Below are positions 10,980 through 19,473 of a DNA stretch of 64,000 nucleotides, piece by piece (within the stretch, counting starts at the first letter, position 1; the number at the start of each line of letters is the position of its first letter). The notes beneath the pieces were generated by a model. The model was not told the origin of the DNA. It did not search any database and saw nothing but the letters and a program-made list of their open reading frames with translations. Origin of the DNA: Bacillus bingmayongensis (GTDB lineage: Bacteria; Bacillota; Bacilli; Bacillales; Bacillaceae_G); assembly GCF_000299035.1 (NCBI RefSeq), contig NZ_JH921518.1, forward strand, positions 346,439 to 410,438, given 5' to 3'. The position numbers were made by a program, and so were the translations under genes.

Positions 10980-10993
10980 TGCGAACGCTTTCA
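10980..10993 (-). promoter_or_regulatory. candidate catabolite-responsive element (cre) before the symporter gene
   Basis: Minus-strand TGAAAGCGTTCGCA differs at one position from the CcpA consensus TGWAANCGNTNWCA. Position just upstream of the start would fit repression by CcpA. Binding is inferred. Confidence 0.45.
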
Positions 10994-11136
10994 ATTTATA
11001 ATGATAAAAGCTTACTCACATGATATAGGCGAACCTACAAAATCAGACAAAAACCTACAAGTTTGTCACAAAAGATTTGAATTTTTTTCTCTAAATATTC
11101 ATTGACACATTCTGACGATAAAGAAATAAAATAGTA

Positions 11137-11166
11137 TTGGTAAAACATCAGATTATTTTGTATAAT
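11137..11166 (+). promoter_or_regulatory. sigma-A promoter of the UMP kinase transcript
   Basis: TTGGTA (-35) and a perfect TATAAT (-10, 11161-11166) with 18-bp spacing. It gives a leader RNA of roughly 170 nt before the kinase gene. Confidence 0.6.
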
Positions 11167-11217
11167 CTAAAAGATACATTTATTCAAAAATAATTGAAAT
11201 AAAAAGGAGTGGATGTT

Positions 11218-11343
11218 ATGAAGAATCATACAAAAGATTTCATTATAGCTCTTCCTTTTCTATTTCATTTTCTCGTAAAGGAGCAAAGGCATTCGCCTCT
11301 GCTCCTTTTTTATTGTCATATGTATAGGAGGATAAATTCATGA
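11218..11343 (+). CDS. 41-codon leader peptide upstream of the UMP kinase
   Basis: ATG at 11218 is preceded by a good AAAGGAG site. The frame runs 41 codons through a U-rich tract (11251-11275, coding ALPFLFHFL) and through a terminator hairpin, and stops at 11341-11343. Its stop overlaps the UMP kinase start as ATGA. This is the geometry of the pyrBI/pyrE leaders of enteric bacteria, where UTP-dependent pausing in a U-tract couples translation to anti-termination. No homologue is known to me. The function is inferred from layout only. Confidence 0.5.
   Translation: MKNHTKDFIIALPFLFHFLVKEQRHSPLLLFYCHMYRRINS
11277..11312 (+). terminator. attenuator-like terminator inside the leader ORF
   Basis: A 14-bp stem with one mismatch (aaaggagcaaaggc / gcctctgctccttt), a 4-nt loop and a T6 tail. 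It lies between promoter and kinase gene and inside the translated leader, so it must be conditional if the kinase is expressed from this promoter. Confidence 0.8.
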
Positions 11344-12083
11344 AGTCATACAAACGTGTTCTAATTAAATTAAGCGGTGGCGCTCTAGCTGATCAAGATG
11401 GAAATAGTTTCGGTTCCAAACGTTTAGAACATATCGCAACTGAGATTTTATCAATTGTCGATTTAGGTATTGAAGTTTCTCTTGTCGTTGGCGGGGGTAA
11501 CATTTTCAGGGGCAATTTAGCTGAGGAATGGGGGATCGACCGCGTGGAAGCGGATAATATAGGGACATTAGGTACAATTATGAATAGTTTAATGCTACGA
11601 GGCGTACTCACAAGCAAGACAGATAAAGAAGTGCGCGTTATGACATCTATCCCGTTTACAGCGGTGGCAGAGCCCTATATTCGTTTACGGGCCGTTCACC
11701 ATTTAGAAAAAGGATATATCGTCATCTTTGGCGGTGGGAATGGGCAACCGTTCGTTACAACAGATTACCCAAGTGTCCAGCGAGCAATCGAAATGAATAG
11801 CGATGCGATTTTAGTCGCAAAACAAGGTGTAGATGGCGTCTTCACAAGTGATCCGAAACGAAATAAGTCAGCAAAAATGTATCGTCATTTAAACTATAAT
11901 GATGTTGTTCGGAACAATATAAAAGTGATGGATCAATCAGCCTTATTACTTGCTCGTGACTATCAATTACCCGCACATGTCTTTAATTTTGATGAACCAG
12001 GGGTTATGAAAAAAATATGTTTAGGTGAGCATGTTGGCACATTAATTAATCATGGGTTAACAGAACTCGCAGAAGAAAAATGA
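11340..12083 (+). CDS. pyrH: UMP kinase (PyrH family), apparently a second copy
   Basis: 247 residues of the amino acid kinase fold. It has KLSGGAL at the N-terminus, VVGGGNIFRG (the PyrH glycine loop), GTLGTIMNSL and the C-terminal TSDPKRNKSAK segment. The enzyme phosphorylates UMP to UDP. The usual chromosomal pyrH lies between tsf and frr; here neither is present, so this is probably a paralog (inference). The start overlaps the leader peptide stop (ATGA), and AGGAGG lies 8 nt upstream. Confidence 0.9.
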   Translation: MKSYKRVLIKLSGGALADQDGNSFGSKRLEHIATEILSIVDLGIEVSLVVGGGNIFRGNLAEEWGIDRVEADNIGTLGTIMNSLMLRGVLTSKTDKEVRVMTSIPFTAVAEPYIRLRAVHHLEKGYIVIFGGGNGQPFVTTDYPSVQRAIEMNSDAILVAKQGVDGVFTSDPKRNKSAKMYRHLNYNDVVRNNIKVMDQSALLLARDYQLPAHVFNFDEPGVMKKICLGEHVGTLINHGLTELAEEK

Positions 12084-12124
12084 CTTTTCAAAAACAAAGC
12101 AACTGCAATTATGGTTTTTAAAAT

Positions 12125-12147
12125 AGGTGCGGTATTTTTCCGCACCT
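12125..12147 (+). terminator. hairpin after the UMP kinase gene
   Basis: Perfect 8-bp stem aggtgcgg / ccgcacct with a 7-nt loop. The tail has only a short T-run, so termination strength is uncertain. Confidence 0.55.
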
Positions 12148-12259
12148 CACACTTTCTAAAAAAGTAATATCCAAATGACATTGAAAAGAAAACAACGCCC
12201 TATTATCCACAATTCATGAACCCTACTTCTAATAACCGCTCTCTACACTACTGCTAAAA

Positions 12260-12928
12260 TCAAAAATTCTTAAATACAACCCTCGGTGCTTCAATATCAT
12301 TATTCATTAATACTACATCTGCACATTGCTTTGGCGCGTGCTCTTTTATATACATATGACAAGCCGCATGATACCTATTTGAAAACATTTCCTCTGCCTT
12401 CTCTTTATTCCCAAATACTTTCGCTTCCCGACTTGAACCACGTTCTTTTGCAATTTCAAAATCCGTTTCTACAAATATTTTATAATCAAATAAATGTTGC
12501 AATTCTTTCTTAAATAAAAAAGTACCATCTACTATGAATACCATATCTTTTGACGCTGGTATAAGATCCGATTCAATATACATATCTGTTTCTAAATCAT
12601 GTGATTTCATCATATATCGCATATCTCCACCAGCTCCTAAGGGAATCAATAATCGCTCAGCAAATGCCTTATAATCATGAGCATCTTCATAATATCCTTT
12701 AGCTGATTCCTTACCTTGTGAATATCTAACTATCCTTGGATTGTGGAAATTATCTATACTCGTCCGGATTACTTTTCTTCCTCGCAAATGAATTTCTTGC
12801 TGCAACTCATTTGCAAATATTGTTTTCCCTGAGGCTGTTATACCACTAACACCCACTCTTATAGGATGATTTAATTGAAGTATAAACATACGCTCTACAA
12901 TCTCACGAATAGCAGTTTGACGATTCAC
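12260..12928 (-). CDS. uridine kinase-like P-loop NTPase
   Basis: 222 residues. The Walker A motif GVSGITASGKT is at residues 26-36. IRTSIDNFHNPR is the phosphoribulokinase/uridine kinase substrate loop, and a hydrophobic strand VFIVDGTFLF carries the second acidic residue. These features place it with the Udk-like kinases that salvage uridine or cytidine to the monophosphate. It is not the canonical Udk, so the nucleoside is uncertain. It converges with the UMP kinase gene, which would use its product UMP, suggesting a pyrimidine salvage theme. Confidence 0.75.
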   Translation of the reverse strand: MNRQTAIREIVERMFILQLNHPIRVGVSGITASGKTIFANELQQEIHLRGRKVIRTSIDNFHNPRIVRYSQGKESAKGYYEDAHDYKAFAERLLIPLGAGGDMRYMMKSHDLETDMYIESDLIPASKDMVFIVDGTFLFKKELQHLFDYKIFVETDFEIAKERGSSREAKVFGNKEKAEEMFSNRYHAACHMYIKEHAPKQCADVVLMNNDIEAPRVVFKNF

Positions 12929-13241
12929 TCCAATTCCTCCTCAACCAACTTTATTTATCCCTCAAAGGATATTTTAATTGAAAAACACGTTTCTGAGTGT
13001 GAAATTTCATACAGTTTATACTCGCTTTTTAAATGTTATATGGTTTGAACAATTAAAATAATGCTCTAAATGGTATTACTTTCAACACATTAACAATAGA
13101 TGTTGAATACCTAAATCGAAGGATAGTTTCAGTGGCCATTTTGGATATAAAAAAAACAGAATATTAGGAAACTCGTGTTAGAATAAGTATATTGAGATGA
13201 TGACGATACTTATTCAAGAAAAGTTGTAGGAGGAGAAATGA
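12929..13241. other. 313-bp intergenic region
   Basis: It separates the uridine kinase-like gene and the acetyltransferase, which diverge. It should hold both promoters, but I see no convincing -35/-10 pair, operator or RNA element. Confidence 0.5.
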
Positions 13242-13664
13242 ATGGATTTACATATTACAAAAGAATTAAGTGGAACGGATAAAAATTACATTAACAACCA
13301 GCTTTATGAATATAACTTAAAGCATTTCCCAGTAGATTTAAGAGGCAGATACCAAGAGATTCATTTATTTCTTAAGGATGAAAACAGTAAGATTCGCGGA
13401 GGCATATTAGGTGAAATTTGCTGGAATTGGTTAGAGATTCATACTTTTATGATTGATGAAGACATACGTCAACTAGGATATGGAACTAAACTCTTATTAG
13501 AAATCGAACAAATAGCTTTAGAAAAGAATTGCGACTTCATAAAAGTAGATACTTTAAGTTTTCAAGCATTAGATTTTTATAAAAAGCACGGTTATCAAGT
13601 GTTTGGTGTCCTTGATAATGTCGGCAGAGACTTTAAGCATTACTATTTAAAAAAAGACTTATAG
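13242..13664 (+). CDS. GNAT-family N-acetyltransferase
   Basis: 140 residues. The GNAT core is visible: strand EIHTFMIDEDIRQLGYGTKLL carries the acetyl-CoA loop (QLGYGT, the R/Q-x-x-G-x-G/A motif), and the C-terminal ALDFYKKHGYQVFG is the typical family helix-strand end. It transfers an acetyl group from acetyl-CoA to an unknown amine. The gene has a good AGGAGG site and its own terminator, and appears monocistronic. Confidence 0.85.
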   Translation: MDLHITKELSGTDKNYINNQLYEYNLKHFPVDLRGRYQEIHLFLKDENSKIRGGILGEICWNWLEIHTFMIDEDIRQLGYGTKLLLEIEQIALEKNCDFIKVDTLSFQALDFYKKHGYQVFGVLDNVGRDFKHYYLKKDL

Positions 13665-13709
13665 ATGATTTAGGCTTGGACTGAAAAAATCCTACAATAA
13701 AAATTAAAG

Positions 13710-13738
13710 CGCTCCGAGTTTATTCTCCGAGCGTTTTT
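13710..13738 (+). terminator. terminator of the GNAT gene
   Basis: Stem cgctccgag / ctccgagcg with one mismatch and a 6-nt loop, followed by T5. Confidence 0.75.
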
Positions 13739-13852
13739 GAATGCTAATTCCTTTGTTATTTCTACTAAGAATTACAATGTTATTTCATTTACTATTTAAA
13801 ATTCCTTCTACAACAATGGAATTCTTTCACATTAATCTCCCATCCATTTTCA

Positions 13853-15064
13853 TTATAAATAGTAATTAAACAAACATGCTATTTTTTCTTTGTACTTCTC
13901 TAAAAATGATAAATGATCAAAAAATGATGAAGTAATCTCTTTTGAATCTTGAAAATCTTGTGCTAACGCTTGATTCATTTGTTGAATCATCGGGCCACCA
14001 TATACATAGAAGTCCATCTCATCATTAATATGAAAACTACGCGAAGTAAAATTTGTTGTACCAATCACAGTTATTTCGTTGTCGAGTACCATTACTTTCC
14101 CATGAAACATTCCCTTTTTATACCCATATACAGTGATTCCATTTTCAATCGACTGACGAATATACGGATAGGCTGCTTCTTTTATAAGTGGAATATCCGG
14201 TTTGTAAGACCAAAGTACCTTTACCGAGACACCGCGTTTTCTTGCCTGAATTAAAGCATTCATGAGTTCTTTATCTCTCGGTATAAAATAAGATGTAGCA
14301 ATTATGATAGAATTCTTTGCTTGTTTTATTAATTCCATATACTTCGTAACAACTTTATGACCATTATAACTAGACATCGTATGTAGCGTTTTTCCTTTGA
14401 CATTAGGTCGAGCTGTTCTCGTAATTTCTTCTGAAGTATCTCGTTTCCAATCTAACACAAATTGTTCTTCTAAATCATTCACTCCTTCTCCTTGCAAGCG
14501 CACATGATAATCTCGCCAATATCCAAAGCGCTTGTCCTTCCCTAAGTATTCATTACCGATATTAAATCCACCACTATATCCTATTTTCCCATCTATCGTT
14601 GTAATGCGGCGGTGATTGCGATGATGAAGTGAATAGAAAAAGAATGGAAATTCAAGTTTTCTACTATATGTAAAATGAACACCACTTGCTTTCAATTCCT
14701 TCGTAAGCTTTCTTTGGAATGATAAATCATTAATCCAGTCTATCGATAAATATACTTGAACTCCTTCCTCTGCTTTTTCTTTCAACAAGTTTAAAAATGA
14801 ATGACTGCTTTCATCATCAGAAATAATATAGAAAAATGTAAAAATAGAATATTTCGCTTCTTTAATATCAGAAAACAGCTGCTTATATAATGATTTTCCA
14901 TCTACATATAATTGGAAGTCACTATAACGAGGTGCATACTCTCTCGGTTGATTTTTCTCAGCCTCTATTTTTCTCCCCAGAGTTACATCAATATGCATCC
15001 AAATAAAAAGAAAAATTACTATGCTAATGATAATAAAACTAATACGTAATATCTTTTTCACCAT
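13853..15064 (-). CDS. phospholipase D-type cardiolipin synthase
   Basis: 403 residues with one N-terminal membrane anchor (about 7-27) and two PLD half-sites. The second half-site has a canonical HxKxxxxD (HGKVMVLD). The first reads HRRITTID, with Arg at the Lys position. Cardiolipin synthases join two phosphatidylglycerols; the topology with a single anchor suggests a short Cls paralog rather than the two-anchor ClsA type. It overlaps the end of a decayed ABC permease gene upstream. A role as another PLD-family phosphodiesterase is possible. Confidence 0.8.
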   Translation of the reverse strand: MVKKILRISFIIISIVIFLFIWMHIDVTLGRKIEAEKNQPREYAPRYSDFQLYVDGKSLYKQLFSDIKEAKYSIFTFFYIISDDESSHSFLNLLKEKAEEGVQVYLSIDWINDLSFQRKLTKELKASGVHFTYSRKLEFPFFFYSLHHRNHRRITTIDGKIGYSGGFNIGNEYLGKDKRFGYWRDYHVRLQGEGVNDLEEQFVLDWKRDTSEEITRTARPNVKGKTLHTMSSYNGHKVVTKYMELIKQAKNSIIIATSYFIPRDKELMNALIQARKRGVSVKVLWSYKPDIPLIKEAAYPYIRQSIENGITVYGYKKGMFHGKVMVLDNEITVIGTTNFTSRSFHINDEMDFYVYGGPMIQQMNQALAQDFQDSKEITSSFFDHLSFLEKYKEKIACLFNYYL

Positions 15065-15129
15065 TTTATTTTCCTTCCGTACAAAATAATTGTCTTCGGA
15101 TAGTATTTCAATAGAGATTTTATTTTATG

Positions 15130-15170
15130 AACAATTACAAAAAAAGATGCAGCATTATACCGCATCCTCT
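15130..15170 (-). terminator. terminator belonging to the decayed ABC permease gene
   Basis: Imperfect stem around gatgcagca / ccgcatc with an A-tract (U-run on the minus strand). It still sits in the place expected behind the remnant reading frame. Confidence 0.5.
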
Positions 15171-15175
15171 TTCTA

Positions 15176-15460
15176 TTAAATAAATTCCTCGCATCATTAT
15201 TTCTGTCAAACTTATAGATGGCAATTAAAAAGAAAGCAATCGCAAAAACGAATAAAATTAAAATGTTTAAATATAAATCTGTAAACTGCATACCTTGCTG
15301 TAACTTTGCCACTGTGTCTAGTAACCAGCGCTGCGGCAGAAAACCAACGATTTTTTGTACAGAGGCTGCCAGAAGTTGAACTTTTAGCAAAAGATACCAT
15401 CGCTAACGATAAGCCAATTGCGATTAAACCAAACAGCAGGAATACTCCAACTAGGACCAT
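15176..15460 (-). pseudogene. ABC-2 type permease, 3' remnant with frameshift
   Basis: Two overlapping frames together give a recognisable ABC-2 permease C-terminus. The upstream frame (from 15460) reads VLVGVFLLFGLIAIGLSLAM then SFAKSS. The downstream frame reads VQKIVGFLPQRWLLDTVAKL and a last membrane helix ending in FDRNNDAR. The switch lies near 15360-15390, and the segment usually present between the two parts is also missing. The remainder of the gene is absent. Hence a decayed exporter gene. Confidence 0.7.
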
Positions 15461-15556
15461 TCACATTGACATGGAGTACTTGGATCATAAATATAAAATA
15501 AAAAACACCTTCATAATAAAGCGAAGATGTTCTCTTTTCCAATGCTACATATATAA

Positions 15557-16804
15557 CTATATAATCGCCTTCAATCCTTCTAACACCAACCCAATCATAA
15601 AACCACAAACAGCACCATTCACTCGAATCCACTGCAGATCTTTACCCACGTTATTTTCAATCATTTCAATTAGCGTTTTATCATCTAACTTATCAAGATT
15701 TTCTTGCACAAGTTTTCCAATCTTAGAATGATTGTTTTCAACAAGGTTTACAATTTGCTTTTGCAGCCAGTCTTCCATTTTTCGAACTGTTACTGGATCT
15801 TCTTTCACTTTGTTCATTTGTTTCGTTACAAATGGAAGAAGATATTGATCTACAAATTCTTCTTTTTTAATAAAAGCAACTGCTTTTTCTTGTGCTTGTC
15901 CTAACAATTCCTTTATCTTCTCAGCAGCATTCCAATTTTTGATCCAGTTTTCTTTCCACTTCTCTAGTTCTCGTAATACTGCTTCATTTTCCTTAACATG
16001 AATAAGTTCTTGACGAATTTTCATTAATATAAGCTGTCTTGTACTATTATCAGGATTTTGTAAGCTACTAATATTACTAATTACAAATTTCTGTAAAATC
16101 CCTCCAATTTTATCTTCATCCACAATATTCATGAACGATTTAAGAGTAAACTGCAAAAATCCATCTACCTTTATATTTTCCATCGCTTTCATTCCTAAGC
16201 TTCCAAGCTGATAACGAGCCTCTTCTTGGGCTGTCCACTCTTTCGCTTTGACTAACATATAATCAAGTGTTTTTTCATCGTATTCTTGCACAACCAATTG
16301 ATCAATAAGGACTTGCAGTATGTTTCCTGTATTAACCGTATGTATATATGTTTTTAATTCTTTTTCAATCACAATAGCTAACTTTTCGGTATCAATTTGA
16401 AAAATCGCTTTTTCAGCAATTGTAACAATCCCTTTTTTCACAGCATCGGATTGTAGCTCTCTTTCTGCAATCTGCAACACCATTTGTGATAACTGCATTT
16501 CTTTTACTTTACTCGTTATACTTTCCTTCGTTAGCCACTCATTTTCTAGTGTAGAAATGAGCCCTTTTGTAACCCGTTTCCGATTTTTAGGGAGCAGCGC
16601 TGTATGCGGAATTGGAATCCCCATCGGATGGCGGAATAACGCTGTAACTGCAAACCAATCAGCCAGTCCACCTACTAATCCCGCTTCAAATCCACCTTGT
16701 ATAATCTCTCCTGCTAGCGTTCCTTGAAACGGGATTGTTGCAGCAAAACCAACTCCCATCACTCCAAGTGAAATACCTGCTAAATATTTTGACTGTATTG
16801 ACAT
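15557..16804 (-). CDS. DUF445 family membrane protein
   Basis: 415 residues. The N-terminus has a hydrophobic segment and the family pattern FEAGLVGGLADWFAVTALFR followed by HPMGIPIPHTALLP. A long, charged, helical middle is followed by a C-terminal hydrophobic segment (VNGAVCGFMIGLVLEGLKAII) that returns to the membrane. DUF445 proteins are widespread in bacteria without an assigned biochemical activity. The gene stands alone between a decayed gene and D-serine dehydratase. Confidence 0.85.
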   Translation of the reverse strand: MSIQSKYLAGISLGVMGVGFAATIPFQGTLAGEIIQGGFEAGLVGGLADWFAVTALFRHPMGIPIPHTALLPKNRKRVTKGLISTLENEWLTKESITSKVKEMQLSQMVLQIAERELQSDAVKKGIVTIAEKAIFQIDTEKLAIVIEKELKTYIHTVNTGNILQVLIDQLVVQEYDEKTLDYMLVKAKEWTAQEEARYQLGSLGMKAMENIKVDGFLQFTLKSFMNIVDEDKIGGILQKFVISNISSLQNPDNSTRQLILMKIRQELIHVKENEAVLRELEKWKENWIKNWNAAEKIKELLGQAQEKAVAFIKKEEFVDQYLLPFVTKQMNKVKEDPVTVRKMEDWLQKQIVNLVENNHSKIGKLVQENLDKLDDKTLIEMIENNVGKDLQWIRVNGAVCGFMIGLVLEGLKAII

Positions 16805-17020
16805 TGTATATACACATCCTCTTATTATGTAAAATGAAGCTTCTTAATTGTATTCGATTCATATTAGTAACCCTTTATATTTATAAAAGCTTATACCTAT
16901 ACTATAATGAACCACGTTAAAAATAACAAAGAATTTTAGCATTTATTAGAATGACTAATTAAATATACAGTAAATTGAACTGCTTTTCATCCAATCTTAA
17001 AGGTAATCTTATTTAAATAA

Positions 17021-17052
17021 AAAAGATGAGGCCATCCAAGCCTCATCTTTTA
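17021..17052 (-). terminator. terminator of dsdA
   Basis: Perfect 11-bp stem aaagatgaggc / gcctcatcttt with a 7-nt loop and A-rich flank (U-run on the minus strand). Confidence 0.8.
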
Positions 17053-18399
17053 TTACTTTCGTTCCTCTAACGCTAAATTCAAACCCTTTTGATAATATTG
17101 CATCATCACTTCTTCAGGAACCATACTACCACCAGTTCCCCAAACGATGTGTGTACCTTTATTCACTTTTTCTGTTAAATTATGCTTTTGCAAATACTCT
17201 TTGCCCTCTATATATAATTTCATTGGACCTATCATACCTGCTAGCGCAGAAGGCTCTAAGTAGATTTTTTCTGTATCAGCAAGTTCCGTTAACAATTTAT
17301 ACAACTGCGAATCGCTAACTGTATAATTACCACTTAGAAACGGTTCCATCGTTTTACCGACAAATCCAGACGGTCTCCCTACCGCAAGACCATCCGCATC
17401 TGTTATATTATCAACACCAATATCTTGAACTGCAACTTTATCATGAAGTCCAGTCATTAAACCGAGTAACATACATGGGGAGTGAGTAGGCTCTGCAAAG
17501 AAGCAATGGACATTGTCTTTATACAATAACTTTAAGCCAAATGCTACTCCTCCAGGTCCACCACCTACCCCGCACGGAAGGTAAACGAATAAAGGATGTT
17601 CTTCATCTACTATAATTTCTAACTCTTCTAACTGTTTTTGCAATCGAGATGCTGCCACCGCGTACCCTAAAAATAAATCATGAGAATTTTCATCATCAAC
17701 AAAATAGCAGGTAGGATCTGCATTTGCTTGCAGACGCCCCTCTTCTACCGCTTTACTATAATCCGCTTCATATTCAATAACCGTTACATTTTTACTTCTT
17801 AGTAAATCTTTTTTCCATTGTTTTGCATCAGCTGACATGTGAACAGTTACATTAAAGCCTAACTTAGCACTCATAATGCCGATACTAAGTCCTAAATTAC
17901 CCGTTGATCCTACCGCAATGGAATACTCCGAGAAGAAGTCTCGAAATCTATCACTATCTAAAATGGAATAATCATCTTGCTTCGTTAACATTCCGTGCTG
18001 AAAAGCTAATTCTTCTGCGTGTTTCAACACTTCATAAATGCCACCTCTAGCCTTGATTGAGCCTGATATTGGAAGGTGACTATCGCATTTTAGTAATAAT
18101 TCCCCTAATATAGATTGCTCATAATTTTGCTCTAAAGAACGTTTCATAGATGGTATTCTCACTAAAGGCGATTCTATAATCCCATTCGTTCCTTTCGTTT
18201 CTGGGAAAACTTTTGCAATATATGGTGCGAAACGCTTTAATCTCTCTTCAGCACCTTTTACATCGACCTCCGTAAGCGGAGAAGCTTGAATCGCTGTTTG
18301 GAAATTTTCAATGTTCGGATTCGTCCAAAATATTTCTTCCAATGAAATTAGATTGTTTAATAGTGGATATTGTTCTTTCAATTCCTCTATCCCCTTCAT
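17053..18399 (-). CDS. dsdA: D-serine ammonia-lyase (D-serine dehydratase)
   Basis: 448 residues, the usual length of DsdA. The PLP lysine lies in [13 protein letters not shown], the phosphate-binding loop is [11 protein letters not shown], and a glycine-rich cofactor loop [17 protein letters not shown] is present. The enzyme converts D-serine to pyruvate and ammonia. A divergent XRE-cupin regulator gene starts 149 bp away and probably controls it. The ribosome binding site is AGGAGGAAGAG before ATG. Confidence 0.94.
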   Translation of the reverse strand: MKGIEELKEQYPLLNNLISLEEIFWTNPNIENFQTAIQASPLTEVDVKGAEERLKRFAPYIAKVFPETKGTNGIIESPLVRIPSMKRSLEQNYEQSILGELLLKCDSHLPISGSIKARGGIYEVLKHAEELAFQHGMLTKQDDYSILDSDRFRDFFSEYSIAVGSTGNLGLSIGIMSAKLGFNVTVHMSADAKQWKKDLLRSKNVTVIEYEADYSKAVEEGRLQANADPTCYFVDDENSHDLFLGYAVAASRLQKQLEELEIIVDEEHPLFVYLPCGVGGGPGGVAFGLKLLYKDNVHCFFAEPTHSPCMLLGLMTGLHDKVAVQDIGVDNITDADGLAVGRPSGFVGKTMEPFLSGNYTVSDSQLYKLLTELADTEKIYLEPSALAGMIGPMKLYIEGKEYLQKHNLTEKVNKGTHIVWGTGGSMVPEEVMMQYYQKGLNLALEERK

Positions 18400-18547
18400 T
18401 TCTCTTCCTCCTCATGTCCTTGTAGCCAGTTGTATAATAAATTATAATTAAATTAATTTTAATACAGTTTAACACAAAATTAGCTTTATGTTAATTTAAA
18501 TTTAATTTTTTTAAATATAATTAAATTATTGTTAAGGAGAATAAATC
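18400..18547. promoter_or_regulatory. divergent promoter region of dsdA and the XRE-cupin regulator
   Basis: Very AT-rich, with repeated AATTAAA / TTTAATT half-sites forming overlapping dyads (around 18430-18465 and 18490-18530). This is the likely operator zone for the cupin regulator. The exact sites are inferred. Confidence 0.45.
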
Positions 18548-19093
18548 ATGGAAAATATAGATATCGGTAAAAAGATCGAAAAACAAAGAAAAGCCAAAGG
18601 TTTAAGTAGTAAAGAACTAGCAAAGATGGCTGAAATTACGCCGTCTATGCTAAGTCAAATTGAACGTGGTTCTGCTAATCCTTCCATCCAAACATTAAAA
18701 GTATTAGCTAAAGCTCTTGATGTTCCAACATTTAGTTTTTTACTAGAAGAAACAAATACAGACGATCTAATCGTACGTTCCAATAAACGAAAAAAAATGA
18801 TTATTGATAATTTATCCTATGAATTGTTATCACCAGATTTCACAGGAAATTTAGCAACAACAATTATGACTGTGCCTCCGAACACTTCTTCCTCGGAAAA
18901 TCTTCTAGAGCATAGAGGAGAAGAAGTAGCATTTGTTTTAGAAGGAAAGATTACAGTGTATTTAGATGAAGAAGAGTATATATTAGAAACTGGTGATAGT
19001 GTAAAAATACCAGCGTATTTAAAACATAAGTGGATAAATAATTTTAATCAAAATGCAGTTGTCTTATTTTCAGTTACCCCACCTATTTTCTAA
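18548..19093 (+). CDS. XRE-family HTH regulator with C-terminal cupin domain
   Basis: 181 residues. An XRE helix-turn-helix occupies about 8-62 (LSSKELAKMAEITPSMLSQI then ERGSANPS). A cupin barrel occupies about 110-178, with HRGEEVAFVLEG and the LETGDSVKIPAYLKHKW stretch. Such regulators bind a small ligand in the cupin and control adjacent metabolic genes. The divergent orientation to dsdA suggests control of D-serine catabolism (inference). The start follows AAGGAGAATAA. Confidence 0.88.
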   Translation: MENIDIGKKIEKQRKAKGLSSKELAKMAEITPSMLSQIERGSANPSIQTLKVLAKALDVPTFSFLLEETNTDDLIVRSNKRKKMIIDNLSYELLSPDFTGNLATTIMTVPPNTSSSENLLEHRGEEVAFVLEGKITVYLDEEEYILETGDSVKIPAYLKHKWINNFNQNAVVLFSVTPPIF

Positions 19094-19117
19094 TACATTC
19101 AGCTCAAAACACAGTAA

Positions 19118-19157
19118 AAGGGCAATACATAAGTAATATGTATTGCCCTTCTTTTTT
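19118..19157 (+). terminator. terminator of the XRE-cupin gene
   Basis: Perfect 13-bp stem aagggcaatacat / atgtattgccctt, loop of 7, then cttttttg. Confidence 0.85.
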
Positions 19158-19169
19158 GCAGCAACGTAA

Positions 19170-19286
19170 TTATGATATGGTCAGAGATTCGGCAATTGGT
19201 CCAAGCACGAGCACAGGCAAAAATGTTAGTGCACCGATTATAAATATAGTACCTAGTAAAATCCCACCAAATAACCAATCGTCAGT
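19170..19286 (-). pseudogene. kdpA C-terminal remnant (potassium-transporting ATPase subunit A)
   Basis: An open stretch of 38 codons ending at 19170 encodes a final membrane helix, [18 protein letters not shown], which closely resembles the extreme C-terminus of KdpA (GALTFFPALALGPIVEHL type). An in-frame stop (19287-19289) lies immediately upstream and no start codon or other Kdp gene is present. It is interpreted as the leftover of a deleted kdp operon. Confidence 0.6.
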
Positions 19287-19430
19287 TTAAAAAGTTCCTA
19301 AAGTGGATTAAGCGATTTATTATTTGGCTTTAAAATCTACATTGAGCTATTCTGATTGTTAATGTATTCCTCTAAATGATGGTTGTAAAGAGAGATAAAA
19401 TAAGAAGATACCGGTTTATACAATCTATAA

Positions 19431-19473
19431 AAACAGCAACACACTCACATCAGTTTGTGTATGTTGCTGTTTT
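19431..19473 (-). terminator. terminator of the ccdA-resA-lgt-like operon
   Basis: Stem aaacagcaac / gttgctgttt overlapping the stop codon of the last gene; A-rich on the plus-strand side upstream. Confidence 0.6.
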
